The notes beneath the pieces are model-generated. The model saw only the letters and a program-made list of their open reading frames with translations, was not told the DNA's origin and searched no databases. From Streptomyces altiplanensis (GTDB lineage: Bacteria; Actinomycetota; Actinomycetes; Streptomycetales; Streptomycetaceae): a stretch of 36,281 bases of DNA. This document shows positions 24,355 to 32,242 of this stretch, piece after piece. Positions within the stretch are counted from its first letter, which is position 1. Every line of letters begins with the position of its first letter. The stretch spans positions 1 through 36,281 of the forward strand of contig RHMC01000067.1 of assembly GCA_003719395.1 (NCBI GenBank), in the 5' to 3' direction. The position numbers and the translations under genes were made by a program.

Positions 24355-25047
24355 TCAGCGCTTGGCGTGGCGACCGCGCTGGGGGGCCGGGGACGTGCCG
24401 TCGGCGGCCTCGGCCGCGGCGGCCTTCTTGCCCTTGCTGCGGGCGCGCAGGTACTCGATGACGATCGGGAGGACCGAGATCAGCACGATCAGGATCAGGA
24501 TCGCCTCGATGTTCTTGTGAACGAAGTCGATCTTGCCGAGCGAGGCGCCGAGCAGCGTGACGCCGGCGCCCCAGAGCACACCGCCGACGATGTTGAACGT
24601 GATGAACGAGCGGTAGTTCATCCTGCTGACGCCGGCGATGATCGGCGTGAAGGTGCGGACGATCGGCACGAAGCGGGCCAGGACCAGCGACTTCGGGCCG
24701 TACTTCTCGAAGAAGTCGTGGGCCTTCTCGACGTTCTCCTGCTTGAAGAGCCTGGAGTCCGGGCGCTTGAAGAGGGCGGGGCCGACCTTCCGGCCGAAGA
24801 GATAGCCGACCTGGTCGCCGACGATCGCCGCGACGCAGACCAGCGTGCAGACCAGCCACAGCGGGGTGTCCAGGACCCCCGTGGTCACCAGCAGACCGGT
24901 GGTGAACAGCAGCGAGTCGCCCGGCAGGAAGAAGCCGATGAGCAGACCGGACTCGGCGAAGACGATGACCAGCAGACCGATCAGGCCGAACTGCTCCAGC
25001 AGGTAGTCCGGATCCAGCCAGGCCGGTCCGAGCGCAAGCGTATTCAT
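24355..25047 (-). CDS. DedA/SNARE-associated family membrane protein
   Basis: 230 residues, complete. DedA proteins are membrane lipid-handling proteins (several act as undecaprenyl-phosphate or phospholipid translocases). Visible family features: FGLIGLLVIVFAESGLLIGFFLPGDSLLFTTGLL, the conserved GDQVGYLFGRKVG segment and the reentrant-loop motif FEKYGPKSLVLARFVPIVRTFTP (written here only to show position 113 onward), then IAGVSRMNY. The C-terminal tail is basic and Ala-rich. It lies 28 bp from the convergent exporter gene and downstream of the tipA terminator. Exact substrate unknown. Confidence 0.92.
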   Translation of the reverse strand: MNTLALGPAWLDPDYLLEQFGLIGLLVIVFAESGLLIGFFLPGDSLLFTTGLLVTTGVLDTPLWLVCTLVCVAAIVGDQVGYLFGRKVGPALFKRPDSRLFKQENVEKAHDFFEKYGPKSLVLARFVPIVRTFTPIIAGVSRMNYRSFITFNIVGGVLWGAGVTLLGASLGKIDFVHKNIEAILILIVLISVLPIVIEYLRARSKGKKAAAAEAADGTSPAPQRGRHAKR

Positions 25048-25141
25048 CGGGTACCGGCTCCAGGGTGGGATCGTCTGCGGCGGGGTTGCCGACCAACGCT
25101 ATCAACGTGGCCGGGGTACTCCGGGTTCCAGTAGGCGTTCT

Positions 25142-25172
25142 TGTGGGCCCCGGGGCGCCTCCGGGGCCCACA
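25142..25172 (-). terminator. Hairpin terminator after tipA
   Basis: A perfect 12-bp GC-rich inverted repeat (25142-25153 and 25161-25172, seven-base loop). It lies 34 bp past the tipA stop. No T-run follows, so efficiency is uncertain. Confidence 0.65.
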
Positions 25173-25205
25173 TGGGCCGTTTGTCCTGTCGCTCGTTCCG
25201 CCGCG

Positions 25206-25963
25206 CTACGCGTGGCGGGCGGCGTTGGCCAGGATCGCCTCCCGCAGATAGGCGGCCAGGCCGGACCTCGCCGCGTCGATGGACGCGGTGAAGCGCTCGT
25301 CCGTGACGTACATCTCGGCGAGGCCGACGTGCATGTCGTAGCCGCAGTCGTAGTAATTGCCGCTGATCAGGGCGCGGTGCTCCTCGGCCAGGTCCATGGC
25401 CCGGACCGAGTCGGGCGCCGCGCCCTCCTCCATGGCGGCGACCAGGCGGGCGGTGTTCTCCTCGCTCTCCGCCTTGATCCGCAGCCAGTCCTCCTTGGTG
25501 TACGACGCGGTCCTGCGCCGCGACTGCCTGTACGCCTCGCCGGCGCCCCAGCGCTGCTCGGCCTCCTCGGCGTACTGCTCGGGGTCGTGGTCGCCGAAGA
25601 CCTCGAACTTCTCTTCCGGGGTGAGGTCGATGCCCATCCTGCGTGCCTCCAAGGCGGTCTCGACGGCGGCGGCCATCTCCTGCAGTTTCGTGATCCGGCC
25701 GGACAGCAGCTCGTGCCGGCGCGCAGGTGTTCCTGCGGGTCCGCGTCCGGGTCGTCGAGGAGGGCCGCCACCTCGTCGAGCGGGAAGCCGAGCTCCCGGT
25801 AGAACAGGATCTGCTGCAGCCGGTCGAGGTCGGCGTCGTCATAGCGCCGATGGCCCGCGTGGCTGCGGCCGCTCGGGGAGAGCAGTCCGATCCCGTCGTA
25901 GTGGTGCAGCGTGCGCACTGTCACTCCGGCGAATCCGGCGACCTGTCCCACGGAGTAGCTCAT
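25206..25963 (-). CDS. tipA: TipA-type MerR-family regulator (TipAL), one frame break
   Basis: Thiopeptide-binding transcription activator. The N-terminal MerR DNA-binding part starts at ATG 25963 (MSYSVGQVAGFAGVTVRTLHHYD, positions 1-23) and continues through a GHRRYDDADLDRLQQILFYR helix and a dimerisation coiled coil. The C-terminal TipAS domain begins at an internal start. It retains the cysteine in NYYDCGYDMH (codon near 25344-25346) that in the known TipAS reacts covalently with thiostrepton-like antibiotics. One C is missing near 25717 (GCGCCGGCAC where GCGCCCGGCAC is expected); corrected, the protein is 252 residues, against 253 in the S. lividans protein. As written, the activator would be lost but the stand-alone TipAS product kept. 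Promoter and terminator are both present. Confidence 0.93.
25635..25650 (-). promoter_or_regulatory. Internal ribosome site and start of TipAS
   Basis: GGAGG (25646-25650) eight bases before ATG 25637, which begins MGIDLTPEEKFEVFGD. In S. lividans the same in-frame start makes the 144-residue TipAS binding domain; here it would give 143 residues ending NAARHA. Confidence 0.8.
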
Positions 25964-26009
25964 CGCTTTCCGCTCCTTCTTCTTCTCGCTTCTTCTCGGT
26001 ACGCACCTC

Positions 26010-26040
26010 AGCCTGGGTCCTCACGTCGCGTGAGGTGCAA
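26010..26040 (-). promoter_or_regulatory. tipA promoter with MerR-type operator
   Basis: On the minus strand TTGCAC (26035-26040), a 19-base spacer and CAGGCT (26010-26015). The long spacer holds a perfect inverted repeat CCTCACG-TCG-CGTGAGG (26019-26035), closely like the thiostrepton-inducible tipA promoter. MerR-type activators twist such 19-bp spacers to open the promoter, so drug-dependent self-activation is expected. Confidence 0.85.
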
Positions 26041-26209
26041 GCCCCGGGTACCGGCCCTTCGGTACCCGTACCGGTACCGAAGGTGCCGTCGGTCGCGGTG
26101 CGCCCCGGCCGCCCGGATCACGCTCCCGCGTCGTGCACCCCGCCGGCAGCGCCAGCGCCGCGAGAACGGCGCCGGTCAGCGCCCCTGCTGATCTGAACGG
26201 CCTGCGCAT
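26021..26209 (-). CDS. Possible small lipoprotein
   Basis: A 62-residue frame from ATG 26209 with a G-rich ribosome site five bases upstream. The N-terminus is a credible lipoprotein signal (MRRPFRSAGALTGAVLAALA, lipobox LPAGC), but the mature part is only about 33 residues, Pro/Arg-rich (RERDPGGRGAPRPTAPSVPV). The stop codon lies inside the tipA operator. It could be a genuine short lipoprotein, a truncated one, or chance coding. No family recognised. Confidence 0.3.
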   Translation of the reverse strand: MRRPFRSAGALTGAVLAALALPAGCTTRERDPGGRGAPRPTAPSVPVRVPKGRYPGLAPHAT

Positions 26210-26220
26210 CGAAGCCCCCC

Positions 26221-26262
26221 GGTCTGCGGTCTGCGGTCTGCGGTCTGCGGTCTGCGGTCTGA
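26221..26262. repeat. Heptanucleotide tandem repeat (GGTCTGC)x6
   Basis: Five perfect copies of GGTCTGC followed by GGTCTGA, end to end, in the gap between the ABC permease and the possible small lipoprotein. The unit is not a multiple of three, so it is unlikely to be coding and should vary in copy number by slippage. Confidence 0.9.
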
Positions 26263-26330
26263 CGGTGGACCGCTTCTCCTTCTGGTACACCGCGGACCGC
26301 GCCCGGGTTCCCCTTCTCAGGCCGTCAGTT

Positions 26331-27122
26331 TCAGTGGCTCAGCCGCCCGAACCGCCGTACCGCCAGCGGGAAGAACACCGCCACCAGCGCCACCGGCCAC
26401 ACCACCGCCAACAGCCCCGCGTGGTCGGCGGGCCAGGAGGATCCGGCCGCCGCCGGACTGCCCAGCAGGTCCCGTACCGCCGTGGCCGTCGCCGACAGCG
26501 GGTTCCACTCGACGACCGCACCGAGCCAGCCCGGCATCGAGTCCGGGGCCGCGAAGGCGTTGGAGAGAAAGCCCACCGGCCAGACCAGGATCTGCACCGC
26601 CTGGACCATCTCCGGCCGGCCCGCGACCATCGCCAGCTGGATGCCGGTCCACAGCATCGCGAAGCGGAGCAGCAGCAACAGCCCGATCGCGCCCAGGAGC
26701 GCGAGCGGACCGCCGTGCCAGCGCCAGCCGATCGCCCGGCCGACGGCGATCATGACGGCCAGGCCGGCCGCCGACTGGAGCATGTCCGCGACCGCGCGCC
26801 CCACCAGTACCGCCCCCGAGGTCATCGGCATCGAGCGGAACCGGTCGATCACCCCTTTGTTGAGGTCCTGGGTGACCGCGAGCATCGTCGCCTCCAGGCC
26901 GAAGGCCATGGTCAGCGCCAGCATGCCGGGCACCAGGAAATCGACGTACTCCCCCGACACGCCCTTGCCGCCGCCGACCAGGAACCCGAACATCAGCAGC
27001 AGCATCACCGGGAAGACCAGGCCGACGATCACCTGTACCGGCTGCCGCCCCCAACGGGCGAGCTCGCGCCGCGTCATGGTCCACGCATCGGTGACCGCCC
27101 ACCCGGCCGCACCCGCGCTCAT
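26331..27122 (-). CDS. ABC-2 type transporter permease (DrrB-like)
   Basis: 263 residues with about six membrane helices. It contains the ABC-2 pattern: WGRQPVQVIVGLVFPVMLLL, the ATPase-facing EGIDRFRSMPMTSGAVL-like loop (here KGVIDRFRSMPMTSGAVLVG) and GFLSNAFAAPDSMPGWLG near the C-terminus. This is the DrrB class that exports drugs or lipids. The start ATG overlaps the stop of the ATPase gene (ATGA), so the two subunits are translationally coupled. Exported compound unknown. Confidence 0.92.
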   Translation of the reverse strand: MSAGAAGWAVTDAWTMTRRELARWGRQPVQVIVGLVFPVMLLLMFGFLVGGGKGVSGEYVDFLVPGMLALTMAFGLEATMLAVTQDLNKGVIDRFRSMPMTSGAVLVGRAVADMLQSAAGLAVMIAVGRAIGWRWHGGPLALLGAIGLLLLLRFAMLWTGIQLAMVAGRPEMVQAVQILVWPVGFLSNAFAAPDSMPGWLGAVVEWNPLSATATAVRDLLGSPAAAGSSWPADHAGLLAVVWPVALVAVFFPLAVRRFGRLSH

Positions 27123-28103
27123 GCCGCCACCCCCTTGCTCCCGTTCCTGCTCTCCTCCTTGCTCCCGCCGGTCTCCTTCGTGAGGTGCAGGAACACCTCG
27201 TCGAGCGTCGGCCTGCGCAGCGCGATGTCCTCGGCCTCGATCCCGGCCGTCTCCAGCCCCCGTACGGTCCCGGTCAGCGCCGCCATCCGGTCCGTCACGG
27301 GCGCGGTGACCCGCCGCCGGTCCGCGTCCGTCTCCGCGTCCGGGCCCAGCAGCGCGGCCGCGTCCCCCAGCCGGCGCACGTCACGCAGCACCACATCGAT
27401 GCGGTCACCGCCGACCCGGCCCTTCAGCTCGTCCGGCGTGCCCTCCGCGACGGCCCTGCCGTGGTCGACCACCGTGATCCGGTCGGCCAGCTGGTCGGCC
27501 TCCTCCAGGTACTGCGTCGTGAGCAGTACGGTCGCGCCTCCCCCGACCAGTGAGCGCACCGCGCCCCACACCTCCGCGCGCCCGCGCGGGTCGAGCCCGT
27601 CGTCGGCTCGTCCAGGAACAGCACCTGCGGATCCGTGATGAGCGAGGCCGCCAGGTCGAGCCGCCGCCGCATGCCGCCGCTGTACTTCGAGACCGCCTTG
27701 CGCCCCGCGTCCGCGAGTCCGAACCGCTCCAGGAGTTCGTCGGCCCGCGCGCCCGCCCGGCGCGCCCCCAGGTGGTGAGGCGGCCGAACATCTCCAGGTT
27801 CTGCCGCCCGCCCAGTTCCTCGTCCACCGCCGCGTGCTGCCCGAGCAGCCCGATCCGCCGCCGTACCTCGCCGGCCCGCGACCGTACGTCGTACCCGGCC
27901 ACCTCCACCCGTCCCTCGTCGTGCCGCAGCAGCGTGGCCAGGATGCGGACGATCGTGGTCTTGCCCGCGCCGTTGGGCCCCAGCACGCCGTGCACCGTGC
28001 CGCGCCCCACCCTCAGATCGAGTCCGTCCAGGGCCCGCTTCCCCCCGTACCGCTTCCGCGCTCCTTCGACGACGATCACCGCGTCGGCGTCAGCCCGTGC
28101 CAT
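27119..28103 (-). CDS. ABC-2 transporter ATP-binding protein (DrrA-like), two frame breaks
   Basis: ATPase partner of the permease. From ATG 28103 (MARADADAVIVVEGARKRYG) it has Walker A LGPNGAGKTTIVRIL, Q-loop RIGLLGQHAAVDEELGG, signature YSGGMRRRLDLAASL and Walker B VLFLDEPTTG, followed by the DrrA-type C-terminal domain ending SKEESRNGSKGVAA. Two bases are missing: one in the five-base run at 27765-27769 (restores GARRAGARADELLERFGL) and one near 27595 (restores GLDPRGRAEVWGAV). Locus length is 3n+1, matching two losses. The PadR gene lies directly upstream and two palindromes fall between them, so PadR repression is likely. Confidence 0.88.
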
Positions 28104-28122
28104 CCGGTCTCCTCCCACCGTG

Positions 28123-28138
28123 TAGTCAAACTTGACTA
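28123..28138. promoter_or_regulatory. Probable PadR operator 1
   Basis: TAGTCAA-AC-TTGACTA, a perfect seven-base inverted repeat with a two-base centre, 19 bp before the ATPase start. TATAGT, a good minus-strand -10 candidate (28135-28140), overlaps it. Confidence 0.65.
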
Positions 28139-28170
28139 TACGGGGAAAGATAAACTCGCCCTTCTCGCTC

Positions 28171-28184
28171 GTCAAACTTGATTA
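28171..28184. promoter_or_regulatory. Probable PadR operator 2
   Basis: TCAA-AC-TTGA (28172-28181) has the same core and centre as operator 1, 46 bp away centre to centre. It lies at the padR stop codon. Outer arm bases are partly conserved. Confidence 0.55.
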
Positions 28185-28799
28185 CTCGGCGTACGGGTTC
28201 TCCTGGCCCTCCGCGAGCACCCCCACGAAGGGCTCGCCGCCCTCGCCGGCGAAGGTGTACGCCCCGCCCTCGATCCGGGCGATCAGGCCGCGCGTCCACT
28301 CGCCCCCCGCGTCCGCCGAGTGGACCCACATGTTCATGATCTCGCCGATGTGGCCGAGCGACTCGGGCCCGGCCTCCGGCGTGTAGTGCTCCGTGACGGC
28401 CGACCGCCACGCCTCCAGGGTCCGCATCCGCTCCCTGAGCAGCTCGACCGCCTCCGCCCGCTCCAGGTCGACGATGAAGCCGATGCCCGCCGACAGCATG
28501 TCCATCTTCTGGTCGTACGTCGTCAGGGCCTCGCGGAGCAGCCGGAAGTACTCCTCGGTGCCCTTCTCCGTGACCTCGTACTCGGTCCTCGGCGGCCCGC
28601 CGGCCGTGCTCGGCGCGATCTCGTGGGCGTGCAGCAGGCCCTGCTTGGCCATCTGCTTGAGCGCGTGGTAGATCGACCCGGGTTTGGCGTTGGACCACTC
28701 GTGGGCGCCCCAGTACTCCAGGTCGTTGCGTACCTGATAGCCGTGCGCGCGCCCGTGCTGACGGACGGCGCCGAGGACCAGCAGCCTGATCGCTGACAT
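28182..28799 (-). CDS. PadR-family transcriptional regulator
   Basis: 205 residues: an N-terminal winged helix (MSAIRLLVLGAVRQHGRAHG, positions 1-20, then WSNAKPGSIYHALKQMAKQG as recognition helix and TEYEVTEKGTEEY as wing) and a longer Vir-like C-terminal helical domain for dimerisation and ligand binding. It stops with TAA at 28182-28184. It is co-oriented with and 78 bp upstream of a two-gene ABC exporter, the usual layout for a drug-responsive PadR repressor. Two matching palindromes in the gap support this. Inducer unknown. Confidence 0.92.
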   Translation of the reverse strand: MSAIRLLVLGAVRQHGRAHGYQVRNDLEYWGAHEWSNAKPGSIYHALKQMAKQGLLHAHEIAPSTAGGPPRTEYEVTEKGTEEYFRLLREALTTYDQKMDMLSAGIGFIVDLERAEAVELLRERMRTLEAWRSAVTEHYTPEAGPESLGHIGEIMNMWVHSADAGGEWTRGLIARIEGGAYTFAGEGGEPFVGVLAEGQENPYAE

Positions 28800-28865
28800 C
28801 GCCGCACCCTTCTGCTCAACTCCGCTCCGAGGGTAGCGGGCGCGCGCGACGGGGAAACGACCAGC

Positions 28866-29414
28866 TCAGCCCCAGGTTTCGCCGCGCTCCAGCGCCACCA
28901 GCTCGAACGCCGTCCTGCCGTCCAGGCTCTCGCGGACGATGTCGGCGTGGCCGGAGTGCCGGGACACCTCGGTGATCAGCCGGAGCAGCAGCCAGCGCAT
29001 GGACACCCGCTGCGCGTCGGGGAACCAGGGCTCGTCGGGCAGCGGGAAGGTGTCGTCCAGGCTGGGCACGGAGCGGATGAACTCCTCGGTCTGCCGGGCG
29101 ACCTCCTCCCAGTACGCCAGGCGGCCCTCGACCGTCTCGTCACCGACGAGGCGGAAGCTCTCGTGCCAGTCCTCCTCGGACCGCTGCACCTCCGGTGCGA
29201 CCTGCTTCGCCCGGGACAGCCAGCTCTGCTCGGTCTCGGACACGTGCTTGAGGAGCCCGGAGAGCGAGAGCTCGCTCGCGCTCGGCCTCGTCGCGGCCTG
29301 CTCGTCCGTCAGGCCCAGCAGCGCCCGGCGGATGCCACCGCGCTCGGCGTCCAGGAAGGCCAGGAGCGCTCCGCGCTCGTCGCCGGGGGCCTCCGGGTTC
29401 ACGTGTACGACCAT
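28866..29414 (-). CDS. DinB/DUF664 family protein (possible thiol-dependent transferase)
   Basis: 182 residues from ATG 29414 (MVVHVNPEAPGDERGALLAF). Four-helix DinB fold with the metal-binding histidines in LSGLLKHVSETEQSWL and LITEVSRHSGHADIVRESLDG. Actinobacterial members include mycothiol S-transferases, so detoxification is possible, but substrate cannot be read. The C-terminus (ELVALERGETWG) is typical. It is not evidently in an operon with its neighbours. Confidence 0.88.
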   Translation of the reverse strand: MVVHVNPEAPGDERGALLAFLDAERGGIRRALLGLTDEQAATRPSASELSLSGLLKHVSETEQSWLSRAKQVAPEVQRSEEDWHESFRLVGDETVEGRLAYWEEVARQTEEFIRSVPSLDDTFPLPDEPWFPDAQRVSMRWLLLRLITEVSRHSGHADIVRESLDGRTAFELVALERGETWG

Positions 29415-29517
29415 GGTGTCCGCCTCTTGCCGAAGGGTGTTCGGGCGCTCTGCCGCCCTGCTGACAAGAACCACGCTACGCATCCTTGCGGACAGGTTCT
29501 GTCCGCGAAGGTCCGCG

Positions 29518-30975
29518 TCAGAAAGGGAACTTCGTCCGGCCGTGCTGCACCGAGATCCACTTCTGGGTGGTGAACGCCTCCACCGCCGACTCCCCGTTCA
29601 GCCGCCCGATTCCCGAGAGCTTCTCGCCGCCGAAGGCCACCTGCGGTTCGTCCTGGACGGTCGAGTCGTTGATGTGGATCATCCCGGTCTCGATCCGCTC
29701 GGCGAACCGCACGCCCCGCTCCAGGTTCCCCGTGTGCACCGCCCCGCTCAGCCCGTACCGGCTGTCATTGGCGATCCGTACGGCCTCTTCCTCGCCGTCG
29801 AAGGACAGCAGCAGCACCACGGGCCCGAAGATCTCCTGCTCCAGGACCGAAGAGCCGGCCGGCAGGCCGCCCAGTACGGTCGGCTCGACGAGGTTGCCGC
29901 GCGTGGACCCCCGCACGAGCGCGGTCGCGCCCTCCGCGAGCGCCTGCTCCACCAGAGCCGTCAGGGCGTCCGCCTGGAAGGTGTTGATGACCGGGCCGAT
30001 GTGGGTCCCGGGGTCGGCCGGGTCGCCGGTCACCAGGGACCGCACCTTCGCGACGAACTTCTCCGTGAACTCCGCCTCGACCGACCGGTCCACCAGGATG
30101 CGGTTGGCGGCCATGCAGACCTGCCCCTGGTACACGAAGCGGCTGAAGACCGCCGCGTCCACCGCGTAGTCGATGTCCGCGTCGTCCAGGACGACCAGCG
30201 CGCTGTTGCCGCTCAGTTCGAGCACCGCGCGCTTGAAGTGGCTCGCGGCGACGGAGGCGACGTGCCGCCCCACCTTGTCGGAGCCGGCGAAGGAGATCAC
30301 CTTCGGCACCCGGTGCTCTATCAGCGCGTCACCGATCTCCGCGATGTCGGTGACCAGCACGTTGAGCAGCCCGGCCGGCAGTCCGGCGTCCTCGAAGATC
30401 CTGGCGATCAGGCCACCGCCGACGACGGGGGTGTTCTGGTTCGGCTTGATCACGACCGCGTTGCCGAGCGCCAGCGCGGGGGCGACCGACTTGAGCGTCA
30501 CCAGGAACGGGAAGTTGAAGGGGCTTATGACCCCGACCACGCCGACCGGCAGCCGGTGGACGCGGTTCTCCTTGCCCTCCACGGGCGAGGGCAGGATGCT
30601 CGCCCCGGGGCGCAGCGCCGTCCGCATCGCCTCGCGCAGGAACTCCTTGGCGAGGCCGATCTCGTACGACGCCTTCAGCCGCGTGCCGCCGAGCTCGTCG
30701 GTGATCGCCCGGGCTATCTCGTCCTCTCGCTCCTCCGTGATCCGCAGGGCGCGTTCGAGGACGTCCCTCCTGCGGTACGCGCTCGACGCGGCCCAGGCGG
30801 GCTGCGCGCGCTCCGCCGCCAGGTACGCCTCGTCGACCTCGTCCACCGAGGCCACCGTGATCGCGGCGAGCTTCTCCCCGCTGTAGGGGTTGAAGTCGAT
30901 GATGTCCCACGAGCCGCTGCCGGTCCGCCACTCGCCGTCGATGTACTGGTGGGCCAGGTCGGTGAAGAAGGACAT
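29518..30975 (-). CDS. NAD(P)-dependent aldehyde dehydrogenase (aromatic-aldehyde type)
   Basis: Oxidises an aldehyde to its acid. 485 residues from ATG 30975 (MSFFTDLAHQYIDGEWRTG). Catalytic Cys287 is in VYQGQVCMAAN and general-base Glu253 in AVLELSGNSALV. The oxyanion Asn155 lies in SPFNFPF, and cofactor motifs NAVVIKPNQNTPV and ISFAGSDKVG are present. The sequence resembles benzaldehyde/salicylaldehyde dehydrogenases, but substrate is inference. Intact. It stands alone between a DinB gene and an XRE regulator on the same strand. Confidence 0.93.
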   Translation of the reverse strand: MSFFTDLAHQYIDGEWRTGSGSWDIIDFNPYSGEKLAAITVASVDEVDEAYLAAERAQPAWAASSAYRRRDVLERALRITEEREDEIARAITDELGGTRLKASYEIGLAKEFLREAMRTALRPGASILPSPVEGKENRVHRLPVGVVGVISPFNFPFLVTLKSVAPALALGNAVVIKPNQNTPVVGGGLIARIFEDAGLPAGLLNVLVTDIAEIGDALIEHRVPKVISFAGSDKVGRHVASVAASHFKRAVLELSGNSALVVLDDADIDYAVDAAVFSRFVYQGQVCMAANRILVDRSVEAEFTEKFVAKVRSLVTGDPADPGTHIGPVINTFQADALTALVEQALAEGATALVRGSTRGNLVEPTVLGGLPAGSSVLEQEIFGPVVLLLSFDGEEEAVRIANDSRYGLSGAVHTGNLERGVRFAERIETGMIHINDSTVQDEPQVAFGGEKLSGIGRLNGESAVEAFTTQKWISVQHGRTKFPF

Positions 30976-31038
30976 GCGATCCCTTACTGCAGGGTGAGCA
31001 GGTGCGGACTCCTGTCGGAACGTCATCCTACTGGTGGG

Positions 31039-31902
31039 TCACGTCAGTTGGAGCAGACCACGGAGCACGTCCCGGGTCTCGGCGGGGCTCGGGCTGTCCT
31101 TCTGGAGCCGCTCCATCACCCGTTCGTACTGGGCGACTTCCTCGTGCTTGTCCAGATAGAGCGCACTGGTGAGCTGCTCCAGGTAGACGAGGTCCGAGAG
31201 GTCCGACTCGGGGAACCGCAGCATCGCGAACGCGCCGCTCTCGCCCGCGTGGCCGCCGAAGCTGAACGGCATGACCTGGAGCGTGATGTTCGGCTGCTCC
31301 GAGACCTCGATGAGGTGCTTCAACTGGTTCCGCATCACGGCCCGGTCGCCGTACGGGCGGCGCAGCGCGGCCTCGTCGAGCACGGCGTGGAAGTGCGGCG
31401 CGCGCTCGGACACGAGCACCTTCTGGCGCTCCAGGCGCAGAGCCACCCTGCGGTCGATCTCGGCGGCGCTCGCGTGGGGCATGCCGCGGGAGACGACCGC
31501 GTGGGCGTAACTTTCGGTCTGCAACAGGCCGTGCACGAACTGGACTTCGTAGATCCGGATGAGGGAGGCGGCGCCCTCCAGTCCGATGTACGTCTGGAAC
31601 CAGCCGGGCAGCACATCGCCGTAACTGTGCCACCAGCCCGCCACGTTGGCCTCCCGCGCCAGGCTCAGCAGGGACTCGCGCTCCGCCGCGTCCGTGACGC
31701 CGTAGAGAGTCAGCAGGTCCTCGACATCTCTGGCCTTGAAGCTCACCCGTCCCAACTCCATGCGGCTGATCTTCGATTCGGACGCTCGGATCGAGTAGCC
31801 GGCCGCCTCGCGGGTGACACCACGCGACTCGCGCAACCGCCTGAGCTGGGACCCCAGCAGGATGCGCCGCACCACGGAGCCGCTCGACTCGCCTGCAGTC
31901 AC
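31039..31902 (-). CDS. XRE-family HTH regulator with DUF5753 domain
   Basis: From GTG 31902 (VTAGESSGSVVRRILLGSQL), preceded by GGGAGG, it is 287 residues; an ATG farther upstream at 31980 is possible. The helix-turn-helix is LRRLRESRGVTREAAGYSIR followed by ASESKISRMELGRV. The rest is DUF5753 (WFQTYIGLEGAASLIRIYEV, VHGLLQTESYAHAVV, LDEAALRRPYGDRAVMRNQL, NITLQVMPFSFGGHAG), the domain found in WhiJ-like streptomycete regulators. These normally act with a small DUF397 protein; one lies 0.9 kb away, with an HATPase gene between them, so the three make a recognisable module. Complete. Confidence 0.92.
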   Translation of the reverse strand: MTAGESSGSVVRRILLGSQLRRLRESRGVTREAAGYSIRASESKISRMELGRVSFKARDVEDLLTLYGVTDAAERESLLSLAREANVAGWWHSYGDVLPGWFQTYIGLEGAASLIRIYEVQFVHGLLQTESYAHAVVSRGMPHASAAEIDRRVALRLERQKVLVSERAPHFHAVLDEAALRRPYGDRAVMRNQLKHLIEVSEQPNITLQVMPFSFGGHAGESGAFAMLRFPESDLSDLVYLEQLTSALYLDKHEEVAQYERVMERLQKDSPSPAETRDVLRGLLQLT

Positions 31903-32242
31903 TTCTCCGGCCCTCCCCAGTCCGACAGTCAGCAGCGGAAGCCCTCCCCCCGGGCCCCGAGAGGCGCAGTCTGCCATCAAATTGCTTCACCCCGTACTCA
32001 TTCGATTACGGAAACGGCAAGAGCCGCACAAGGCGCCGAAAGAGGACAGGGGAAGAAATGCGCAAGAACCATCACGGGGCCGGACAGGTCCGGCACGTGC
32101 ACGTGCATCTGCCCTTGCATCTGCCGTACGCATTCGGAACCATGGTCCGCGCGCACCTGCATGCTCTTTCGTGCTGACGCCGTACTACCGCCGCATCGCT
32201 ACCGCTGTATCGCAACGACCGCGAATCCCGGGAGTGCCTCGC
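31903..32242. other. Divergent intergenic region between XRE and HATPase genes
   Basis: 340 bp with a lower GC content than its surroundings and no convincing gene. It must hold promoters for both genes and contains the 29-nt element at 32096-32124. Short related words (CACCTGCATGC near 32153) also occur. Confidence 0.6.
32096..32124 (+). promoter_or_regulatory. 29-nt upstream element, copy A
   Basis: Begins CGTGCACGTGCATCTGCCC and ends TTGCATCTGC. Internally TGCATCTGCC occurs twice with a 12-base period (32104 and 32116). It lies 118 bp before the HATPase start. The reverse complement of 33123-33151 matches it at 27 of 29 positions. A binding site for the adjacent XRE protein is the obvious hypothesis. 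Confidence 0.65.
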
